Shown piece after piece: positions 1 through 5,747 of a stretch of DNA of 7,347 nt (the stretch's first letter is position 1; every line of letters begins with the position of its first letter). The stretch spans positions 2,878,296-2,885,642 of the forward strand of contig CP070700.1 of NCBI GenBank assembly GCA_020349865.1, written 5' to 3'. The translations under genes and the position numbers were made by a program. The stretch comes from Desulfobacteraceae bacterium. Lineage in GTDB: Bacteria; Desulfobacterota; DSM-4660; Desulfatiglandales; Desulfatiglandaceae. A model generated the notes under the pieces. It was not told the origin of the DNA, searched no databases, and saw nothing but the letters and a program-made list of their open reading frames with translations.

Positions 1-467
1 AAGTGATTTTTGAAAGGTATCTGATGACAGGATTCAATTATCGTATGACGGACATTCAGGCGGCCTTGGGCATCGAGCAGTTGAAAAGACTCGATAGCAT
101 TTTGGCTGAACGGCAACGTCTGGCGGCTATTTATACAAAGTCCCTCAAGGGTCTTCGTGGTTTGCATACACTCACCGAGGCGTCCTATGCCAGAACCAAT
201 TGGCAAAGCTATGTCATTTCCATCGAGAATCCATCCGCACAAAAACCAGTAATGCAGGCCCTTCTTAATCTTGGAATTAGCACTCGGCGGGGGGTCATGT
301 GTGCCCATCTGGAGGAGCCTTATGCTGCAGCCTGGCCGGCGGGGTGCCTACCCCATAGCAAGGCCGCTCGCGACCGTGGCATTATTCTTCCCCTCTATCC
401 TTCCATGCCCAAGGCCGATCTTGAGAAGGTCGTCTCAGTCCTCAGGGAGGTAGTTGGAACATGGTAG
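1..467 (+). CDS. DegT/DnrJ/EryC1/StrS family sugar aminotransferase, C-terminal part (5' truncated by window edge)
   Basis: PLP-dependent aminotransferase of the type that converts a keto group on a nucleotide-activated sugar to an amine in the cytoplasm, usually with glutamate as donor. About 154 residues are visible in the frame starting at base 3. Near the start is the family signature GFNYRMTDIQAALG, followed by the helix IEQLKRLDSILAERQRLA. Further on, GISTRRGVMCAHLEEPY and the ending LPLYPSMPKADLEKVVSVLREV match the usual C-terminal domain. The family is normally about 370-400 residues, so roughly 220-240 residues, including the PLP-binding lysine and aspartate, lie upstream of base 1. 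The in-frame GTG at base 3 is an edge artefact, not a start. The stop overlaps the next gene by 7 bases. The exact amino sugar cannot be told from this half. Family assignment is firm; substrate is unknown. Confidence 0.93.
   Translation, partial: VIFERYLMTGFNYRMTDIQAALGIEQLKRLDSILAERQRLAAIYTKSLKGLRGLHTLTEASYARTNWQSYVISIENPSAQKPVMQALLNLGISTRRGVMCAHLEEPYAAAWPAGCLPHSKAARDRGIILPLYPSMPKADLEKVVSVLREVVGTW
444..450 (+). promoter_or_regulatory. Ribosome binding site AGGGAGG for the methyltransferase
   Basis: A strong Shine-Dalgarno-like AGGGAGG sits 10 bases before the ATG at 461, inside the end of the aminotransferase gene. It supports 461 as the methyltransferase start and coupled translation of the two genes. 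Confidence 0.65.
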
Positions 468-1339
468 GCCTCAATGCCCGTCTGGAGAGACTAAAGCCAA
501 CTCTCTCCTGCCCAAATTGTTGTGGAGGCTTGGATTTCAAAAACACAAGCGCTACTTGCCGGGAGTGCTCGGCTGTTTATCCGATTCGTAATGGGAGAAT
601 CTATTTTATCAATGTCCCTGAGCATACAGACGACCTGGATAAGATAAAAGGGCGCCTTAAGAAGTGGTTAGGAAAATATTACTACGATATTGGTATAAAG
701 ATCTTTGCCCCAACGTATCCATTTGACTACATTGGTTGGATCCGTCGCTATCTGAATCCTGCCACACAGATTGTTGTCGATGTTGGGTGTGGAAATCAGC
801 GAATCGATGAACACATTATCTGCTTGGATTTCTTCGACTATGATGCGGTGGATATAGTGGGTGACCTGAGTGCATTACCTTTCAAGCCGAACAGCGTGGA
901 TGCCTTTGTCTCTCGGAGTGTGCTGGAGCATGTGCCGGATCCTTCCGGGATTGTCGGGCATTTTCATCGGTGTACAAAGGTTGGTGGGTTAGGCCTTCAC
1001 CTGATTCCATTCCTATTCCCGTTTCACGCTTCCCCCGGCGACTTCCAGCGTTACACCCACAAAGGGCTGGAGATGCTATTTAGGGAATGGGAGATAGTTG
1101 AACAGACCAATGCTACGGGTCCAATAACACTTGGGCTGCTCAGCACTATCGAGTTCCTATCCATCATGTTTAGCCTTGGTCAAGCCCAGGTTAAGGCCTT
1201 TATCTACTTGCTGCTTTGCAGTATCCTATTTCCACTCAAATATTTGGATGCACTCTTTGTAAACCGCAAGAGCTTTCTTAGCATGGCTCCCTCAATCTTT
1301 ACGGTGGTGCGCAAGCATGGGCAAGATTCGACTTCCTGA
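461..1339 (+). CDS. Class I SAM-dependent methyltransferase with N-terminal zinc-ribbon (Trm112-like) segment
   Basis: Predicted cytoplasmic methyltransferase of 292 residues. Residues 16-50 form a small zinc-ribbon-like module with paired cysteines C17/C20 and C33/C36 and a PIRNGRIYFI tail, as in Trm112-like domains fused to methyltransferases. The SAM-binding fold begins with motif I VVDVGCGN (105-112). GDLSALPF (134-141) and SRSVLEHVPDP (151-161) follow, as in the Methyltransf_11 group. SPGDFQRYTHKGLEMLF (191-207) is a segment I associate with methyltransferases of sugar-biosynthesis clusters. Residues about 222-265 are markedly hydrophobic and may associate with the membrane or form a lid. 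A strong AGGGAGG precedes the ATG. The gene overlaps the aminotransferase by 7 bases and the sulfotransferase by 23. The context suggests O- or N-methylation of a sugar residue, but the acceptor cannot be read from sequence. Confidence 0.88.
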   Translation: MVGLNARLERLKPTLSCPNCCGGLDFKNTSATCRECSAVYPIRNGRIYFINVPEHTDDLDKIKGRLKKWLGKYYYDIGIKIFAPTYPFDYIGWIRRYLNPATQIVVDVGCGNQRIDEHIICLDFFDYDAVDIVGDLSALPFKPNSVDAFVSRSVLEHVPDPSGIVGHFHRCTKVGGLGLHLIPFLFPFHASPGDFQRYTHKGLEMLFREWEIVEQTNATGPITLGLLSTIEFLSIMFSLGQAQVKAFIYLLLCSILFPLKYLDALFVNRKSFLSMAPSIFTVVRKHGQDSTS

Positions 1340-2084
1340 CTTCCTGATAGCCGGGGCACCACGCTCTGGTACAACTTGGCTCTACGAACTCTTGGACAGG
1401 CACCCAGAGGTTTACATGGCCAAACCAGTGCAGCCAGAGCCCAAATTCTTTTTGGTGGACGAGACCTACAACCGGGGCATCGGGTATTATTCCCGCAGGT
1501 GGTTTTCCAATGCAGGAAATGCCAGGATATTGGGAGAAAAGAGCACCAATTACCTTGAAAGTCCAGCGGCTTCTGAAAGAATCCATAAAAATCTGCCGGG
1601 GGTGAAATTGATTTTTATCCTGAGAGAACCCGTCGAACGCGCCTACTCTAACTATCTCTGGTCCCAGCTGAATGGCTGGGAGCATGAGGATTTTGCTACT
1701 GCCCTTGCCCTGGAAAAACACCGGGAGCGAGGGCTTCCAAAAAAGCTCCGATATGTTAGGCCCCATGCCTATTTCTCCAGAGGGCTTTACGCTGACATGC
1801 TTTACCCTTATTTCGAACGATTTCCCAGAGATCAGATATTGTGCCTGCGCTTTGACGACATATCCGAAACCCCAGAGATTCTAGCAGAACGCCTCCACCA
1901 GTTTTTGGGAATCCGCCCCCGTCCCGGTGATGCCAGGAATTTGGGGGTAATCAGGCCTTCCAGAAAAGACGGGTCGGCTCTGAGAGAAGAGATTCGTGAC
2001 ATGTTGCGTTCTCGCTATTCGGAACCCAATCGAAGGTTAGTTCAACTCTTAGGAAAAGAATTTGAGATATGGAAGAGTTCATGA
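1317..2084 (+). CDS. PAPS-dependent sulfotransferase (Sulfotransfer_1 / NDST-like)
   Basis: Transfers sulfate from PAPS to a hydroxyl or amine, here probably on a sugar. The 255-residue protein starts almost directly with the 5'-phosphosulfate loop GAPRSGTTWL (13-22). The 3'-phosphate binding segment LREPVERAYSNY (102-113) holds the expected R103 and S111. PEPKFF (40-45) is the segment that carries the catalytic acid in heparan-type sulfotransferases, making E41 the candidate base. GEKSTNYL (73-80) is the usual conserved strand. The C-terminal LVQLLGKEFEIW is the typical family ending, so the protein appears complete, if a little short. It has no signal peptide or membrane helix, fitting action in the cytoplasm where PAPS is made. 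Its ATG lies 23 bases inside the methyltransferase gene with only a weak GGTGG upstream, so translation probably depends on coupling. It could act on a glycan, a lipid-linked intermediate or a small molecule. Confidence 0.93.
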   Translation: MGKIRLPDFLIAGAPRSGTTWLYELLDRHPEVYMAKPVQPEPKFFLVDETYNRGIGYYSRRWFSNAGNARILGEKSTNYLESPAASERIHKNLPGVKLIFILREPVERAYSNYLWSQLNGWEHEDFATALALEKHRERGLPKKLRYVRPHAYFSRGLYADMLYPYFERFPRDQILCLRFDDISETPEILAERLHQFLGIRPRPGDARNLGVIRPSRKDGSALREEIRDMLRSRYSEPNRRLVQLLGKEFEIWKSS

Positions 2085-3061
2085 AAAATCAAGTTCGCAC
2101 ACCCAAACTTCCACGTGTGGTAATTCTAACCCCGGTGTACAACGAGGAAGACTCTCTTCTCCATTTTGAACAGTCTGTCAATAATCTATTACTATCCAGG
2201 CCAGATTATGATTTCCATGTCCTGTTCATTGATGACGGGAGTAAAGATAGAACCTGGGCAATCATCCGAGAGATCTGCGAGAAGAATTCCCGTTTCCAGG
2301 GAATCCGGCTCTCCCGCAACTATGGCTCCCATATCGCACTGAGTGCTGGATTTGCCAGTGCTCATGGAGATGCTATTGCAATCCTGGCATGCGACCTTCA
2401 GGACCCACCCGAGGTGATCCTGGATTTTCTGGAAAGGTGGCACTCTGGCGCCCAGATTGTTTGGGGACGTCGACGAACCAGAAAAGATGACTATTGGAGG
2501 ATACTGCCGAGCAAGATATTTTTCAAACTGATGCGGCGGTTTGCCATGCCCCATGCATCAAAGTTCACCACTGGCAGTTTTCTTTTGGTCGATAGGCAGG
2601 TGGCCAAGTGTCTCCGCCAGTTCCATGAGCAAAACCGTATCACTTTCGCACTTGTGGCTTGGACCGGCTTCGATCAGGCAATAGTGGAATATGACCGCCA
2701 AGAAAGAGTAGCCGGAAAATCTGGCTGGAACTTTAGTAAGATGATAAAGACCATGTACGATGCCTTTATCGGGTTCTCTTTTCTGCCTATAAGGATAATG
2801 AAGTTATTAGGAGTTGGCGCGTTTCTCCTCACCATACCTCTTTCAGCATACCTAATTTTCTCTTGGCTTACTGGAGATCCACTCATGGGTTGGACAAGTC
2901 TGATGCTTACCATTGCCTTTTTCTTTGGCATCCAGTTCTTGTTGATGGGCATTGTGGGGGAGTACCTGTATCGAATATATGCGGAGGCAGTACGCCGACC
3001 CCTTTATTTCATCAGCGAAAAGACCTATCAATCGGATGCGGGTGGCACCAATGACGACTGA
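2069..3061 (+). CDS. Family 2 glycosyltransferase, GtrB/DPM1-like polyprenyl-phosphate sugar transferase
   Basis: Likely transfers a sugar from a nucleotide donor to a polyprenyl phosphate at the cytoplasmic face of the inner membrane. The 330-residue protein has a GT-A domain: VILTPVYNEED (18-28), VLFIDDGSKDRTW (51-63), RLSRNYGSHIALSAGF (80-95) and the metal-binding ACDLQDPPE (107-115, D109 and D112). RQERVAGKSGW (210-220) corresponds to the R..R.AG.SKY segment of GtrB/ArnC-type enzymes. Two C-terminal membrane helices follow at about 243-267 and 275-297, then GEYLYRIYAEAVRRPLYF, the usual family ending. An alternative start is the ATG at 2081, which overlaps the previous stop as ATGA and has GGAAG just upstream. 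The ATG at 2069 has AGGAAAAG 10 bases upstream. The two differ by four residues outside the domain. The product would be a lipid-linked donor for a GT-C enzyme such as the one at 5748-7340. Donor sugar is unknown. Confidence 0.94.
   Translation: MEEFMKNQVRTPKLPRVVILTPVYNEEDSLLHFEQSVNNLLLSRPDYDFHVLFIDDGSKDRTWAIIREICEKNSRFQGIRLSRNYGSHIALSAGFASAHGDAIAILACDLQDPPEVILDFLERWHSGAQIVWGRRRTRKDDYWRILPSKIFFKLMRRFAMPHASKFTTGSFLLVDRQVAKCLRQFHEQNRITFALVAWTGFDQAIVEYDRQERVAGKSGWNFSKMIKTMYDAFIGFSFLPIRIMKLLGVGAFLLTIPLSAYLIFSWLTGDPLMGWTSLMLTIAFFFGIQFLLMGIVGEYLYRIYAEAVRRPLYFISEKTYQSDAGGTNDD
3040..3045 (+). promoter_or_regulatory. Ribosome binding site GGGTGG deciding the deacetylase start at 3051
   Basis: GGGTGG lies 5 bases before the ATG at 3051, within the last codons of the glycosyltransferase gene. 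It favours 3051 over the in-frame ATG at 2952, which would give 33 extra residues read from inside the glycosyltransferase membrane-tail coding region. Confidence 0.55.
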
Positions 3062-4202
3062 GACATTGGTACCGGTAAGAATCGACACTGTCTCTGGAGC
3101 CTCTCACCTTTCATGGGCTGAGGGCATGCGATTCTATTTGCCCCACTCTATACTAGAAACGATACGTCCTAGCGAACCTCTTGACAAGGATGGTGACCTG
3201 GTGATTCCGCGAGAAATCCCTTATATCATCTCACAGGCGCCAGAGGCCTTGCGTTTCCGAGCGGCTTTTACGGACAAAAAGCCCTTATCCTCTCGTCTTC
3301 CAGTCTCCTACCGAACCGTGCCACCAAGGCTGAGAAATTTGGTGGCCTCAGTCATTGGTCGCTGGAAATTTCGATTTACGGGACGTTTGGCCGGTTTTCC
3401 AAGATGGCCATTGGACCTGAGTGCAGATTTCTTGGCTGATTTGGCTAACGGCACTTCTTCTCCCTTCGCTACAAGCCCCACACCTGTTCTACTCACCCAT
3501 GATCTGGACTCAGCGGAAGGGCTGGAGAATCTGGTTAAATGGTTTCTGGATATGGAAGATTCCTTTGGCGTCCGATCTACGAACTTCATTGTACCTTGCG
3601 CCTGGCCTATTGACTATAGCCTGCTTGACCAAGTGAAAGGCCGTGGTCACGAAATCGGTGTTCACGGATACGATCACAGCAATCTCACCCCATTTTTGGA
3701 TCCTCTAAGGCGACGCGATCGTTTGGAAAGCGCAAATGAACTTATCGAACGCTATAATATCGTTGGATATCGATCGCCTTCGCTCCTGAGAACCCGAAAT
3801 CTACTGCGGGGTCTAGCGAATTTTTACCGCTACGATAGCAGCATTCCCACATCTGGGGGCTTATTTCCTGTTCCAAACAATGGCTGCGCTAGCGCTCGTC
3901 CCTTTTGGGTTGGAGAAATTGCCGAACTCCCACTGACCATGCCCCGTGACGGCAGCCTGCGCTTTTTGGGTTATTCTTCCCATGAGATTCTCGACATCTG
4001 GATCAACTGTGCCAAAGGGGTATCACGATCAGGGGGTGTAGTGGTACTCCTTACCCATTGTGAAGCCCGTTTTTCCGGGAATGTATCTATGCTGAACATC
4101 TATCGAAGTTTCCTGGAATTTGTGGCCTCATCCGAGCAGTTTGTTTGGGGTAATCCAAGAGAGATATTGACCCGGGCTTTAGAAATTGAGGCCTGGGAAT
4201 GA
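3051..4202 (+). CDS. NodB-type polysaccharide deacetylase (carbohydrate esterase 4-like) with unassigned N-terminal region
   Basis: Predicted metal-dependent deacetylase that removes N- or O-acetyl groups from a sugar. With the start at 3051 it has 383 residues. The NodB-like domain begins near residue 145. THDLDS (149-154) holds candidate catalytic D151 and metal ligand D153. HGYDH (205-209) gives the H-x-x-x-H metal pair. YRSPS (240-244) carries the motif 3 arginine R241, D262 lies in the motif 4 region, and LLTH (333-336) supplies the late histidine H336. All key positions look intact. The first 145 residues match nothing I can name. There is no signal peptide, so it probably works in the cytoplasm, on an activated sugar or lipid-linked intermediate rather than on exported polymer. 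The gene overlaps the glycosyltransferase by 11 bases and is the last of the five overlapping genes. Substrate and acetyl position are unknown. Confidence 0.87.
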   Translation: MTTETLVPVRIDTVSGASHLSWAEGMRFYLPHSILETIRPSEPLDKDGDLVIPREIPYIISQAPEALRFRAAFTDKKPLSSRLPVSYRTVPPRLRNLVASVIGRWKFRFTGRLAGFPRWPLDLSADFLADLANGTSSPFATSPTPVLLTHDLDSAEGLENLVKWFLDMEDSFGVRSTNFIVPCAWPIDYSLLDQVKGRGHEIGVHGYDHSNLTPFLDPLRRRDRLESANELIERYNIVGYRSPSLLRTRNLLRGLANFYRYDSSIPTSGGLFPVPNNGCASARPFWVGEIAELPLTMPRDGSLRFLGYSSHEILDIWINCAKGVSRSGGVVVLLTHCEARFSGNVSMLNIYRSFLEFVASSEQFVWGNPREILTRALEIEAWE

Positions 4203-4254
4203 AAAGGAAATGAATTGATAAATAAGACAATGGTTTCTATGTATTTTTTGAAAT

Positions 4255-4257
4255 AGG
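4255..4257 (+). promoter_or_regulatory. Weak ribosome binding site AGG before the radical SAM gene
   Basis: A minimal AGG lies 7 bases before the ATG at 4265 in an AT-rich 62-base gap. It supports this start, which also places the first strand of the B12-binding fold (NTLLISG) at the N terminus as expected. Confidence 0.4.
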
Positions 4258-4264
4258 TATCTTT

Positions 4265-5668
4265 ATGAATACACTACTAATTTCAGGAAGTGTATCAGGC
4301 GAAAAACGTTATGGTAAGCTTAAAAGTGTGGGCTCATATATGCCACCCTATGGACTGCTTACCATTGCAGGATTACTGGAAAAAGATGGTCAAACTGTTC
4401 AGATATTGGACAGAGAAATACACCCCTTTTCTGAGGAGGAAATAGGTAAAAAGATCGAACGCACTAGACCGGACCTGATTGGGATGTCTGTTTTTACCAT
4501 AGGACTTAAGGAGGCCATAAAGACTGCAACTTTTCTAAAGCGGCATTTCGATATACCTATTGTTGCAGGAGGGCCACATACCTTTGTGGATTTTGATAGT
4601 TTTTCAAAAAATGAGTGCTTTGATTTTTTTGTCATTGGAGAAGGTGAAATTACCATGTCAGAGCTGGTTAAGGCTTTAGAGACAAAAGGGGATTTACAGA
4701 CTGTATCTGGTTTAGCTGCACGAATGGATGGAAAACTTATGAAAAATTCACCACGGGAAAGATTGAAAGATTTAGATTTACTTCCCTTTCCTGCATTTCA
4801 TTTACTCGACAATATTAAGGCATATCATCCATCGCCTTTAGGATACCGTAAACGGCCCTTTTTCCCATTGGTGACAAGCAGAGGTTGTCCGTTTCATTGT
4901 TACTTTTGTAGCACTATTTGGGGACATAGGTGGATGGCACACTCGGCGGATTATGTTGTTAATCTGGTCGAATATCTGATCAAGGAATTCAATGCTCAAG
5001 AAATATGGTTCTCAGAAGATACCTTTGTAATAGACAAACAGCGCATTATAGAGATCTGCCAAGGCATATTGAATAGAAATTTGAAGATTTCATGGACCTG
5101 TATGGCAAATGTCCATAGGCTCGACAGAGAAATGTTATCACTCATGAAAAAGGCGGGATGCTGGCAAATGCAGTTAGGACTTGAATCTGGTAATGATGAG
5201 GTCCTTCAGTTTATTGGGAAAAATACCTCTGTTCAAATGATTCGAGAAAGGGTCAATTTAATCTATGAAGTCGGTATTCAGCCACGTGGATATTTTATCT
5301 TAGATCACCTCATAGAAACCAAAGAGACAATGCAGCAGACTATTGATTTCGCCATGTCATTGCCTCTCTATTCTGCGGATTTCCATCTATTACAATTACC
5401 GTTTGGTTCGCGAGCGCGTGAGATTGCCCACAAATATGGGAAGGTAGATTACAATCCAGATCTATTAACAGGATACTCTTCTCAAGGGTTAAGCTTTGTT
5501 CCCAAAGGGATGACAGAAAGTTTCCTATTTACAAGCCAGCAGAAGGCGCATCTTGAGTTTTTCCTGCGCCCCAAACAGATAGTGCAAATGTTAATGTCTA
5601 TCAGAACTTTGGAAGATATACGTCGATATATGCAGATATTTTGGGCGGGGATAAAAACACTTCTTTAA
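4265..5668 (+). CDS. B12-binding-domain radical SAM protein (BchE-like superfamily), function unknown
   Basis: A 467-residue enzyme of the cobalamin-binding radical SAM class. Residues 1-145 form a B12-binding-type Rossmann domain: MPPYGLLTIAGLLEKDGQTVQILD (26-49), PDLIGMSVFT (69-78), IPIVAGGPHTFVD (97-109) and FFVIGEGEITMSELV (121-135). No DxHxxG motif is seen, so cobalamin, if bound, would not be held through that histidine. The radical SAM domain has the cluster motif SRGCPFHCYFC (205-215; C208, C212, C215), WFSEDTFVID (248-257) and QLGLESGND (303-311). Where many relatives have a G-x-P-G-E-T-type turn, this protein has FILDHLIETKET (344-355). The C-terminal 90 residues are unassigned. The family includes methylases, cyclases and other radical enzymes. 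Here it may act on a sugar or lipid of the polysaccharide pathway, but that rests on location alone. Bases are more AT-rich than in the preceding genes. Confidence 0.9.
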   Translation: MNTLLISGSVSGEKRYGKLKSVGSYMPPYGLLTIAGLLEKDGQTVQILDREIHPFSEEEIGKKIERTRPDLIGMSVFTIGLKEAIKTATFLKRHFDIPIVAGGPHTFVDFDSFSKNECFDFFVIGEGEITMSELVKALETKGDLQTVSGLAARMDGKLMKNSPRERLKDLDLLPFPAFHLLDNIKAYHPSPLGYRKRPFFPLVTSRGCPFHCYFCSTIWGHRWMAHSADYVVNLVEYLIKEFNAQEIWFSEDTFVIDKQRIIEICQGILNRNLKISWTCMANVHRLDREMLSLMKKAGCWQMQLGLESGNDEVLQFIGKNTSVQMIRERVNLIYEVGIQPRGYFILDHLIETKETMQQTIDFAMSLPLYSADFHLLQLPFGSRAREIAHKYGKVDYNPDLLTGYSSQGLSFVPKGMTESFLFTSQQKAHLEFFLRPKQIVQMLMSIRTLEDIRRYMQIFWAGIKTLL

Positions 5669-5747
5669 GATTGCTTGATTTTTTGGGGTCCATGATAGTT
5701 AACATGATTGCAGCGGGTTCTATCTCATCAAAAAACAATCACAAACA

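Noticed and set aside
1299..1766. 155-residue open frame on the minus strand
   Set aside because: It lies wholly antisense to the sulfotransferase and the end of the methyltransferase, whose motifs are clear. Its translation shows no domain and it has no independent context.
2192..2952. Minus-strand open frames of 120 and 92 residues
   Set aside because: Both mirror the GT2 glycosyltransferase coding sequence and have no recognisable protein features.
2952..3050. 33-residue upstream extension of the deacetylase
   Set aside because: It would overlap the conserved membrane tail of the glycosyltransferase by over 100 bases. The ATG at 3051 has a well-placed GGGTGG and gives a short overlap like the other junctions.
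4215..4247. Possible promoter: TTGATA at 4215-4220 with TATGTA at 4238-4243 (17-base spacing)
   Set aside because: The -35 matches 5 of 6 consensus bases, but the -10 matches only 3 of 6. In AT-rich spacer DNA this is weak support, so it is not listed as a feature.
4244..4262. Similarity between TTTTTGAAA-TA-GGTATCT here and TTTTTGAAAGGTATCT at 7-22
   Set aside because: The match is 16 bases in two blocks with a 2-base insertion. One copy is within conserved aminotransferase coding sequence and the flanks do not match, so chance is the likelier explanation than a recombination site.
5675..5740. Possible hairpin between TTTTTTG near 5680 and CAAAAAA near 5729
   Set aside because: The stem is only about 7 A-T-rich pairs with a loop of over 40 bases and no GC-rich stem plus T-run, so it does not look like a terminator.
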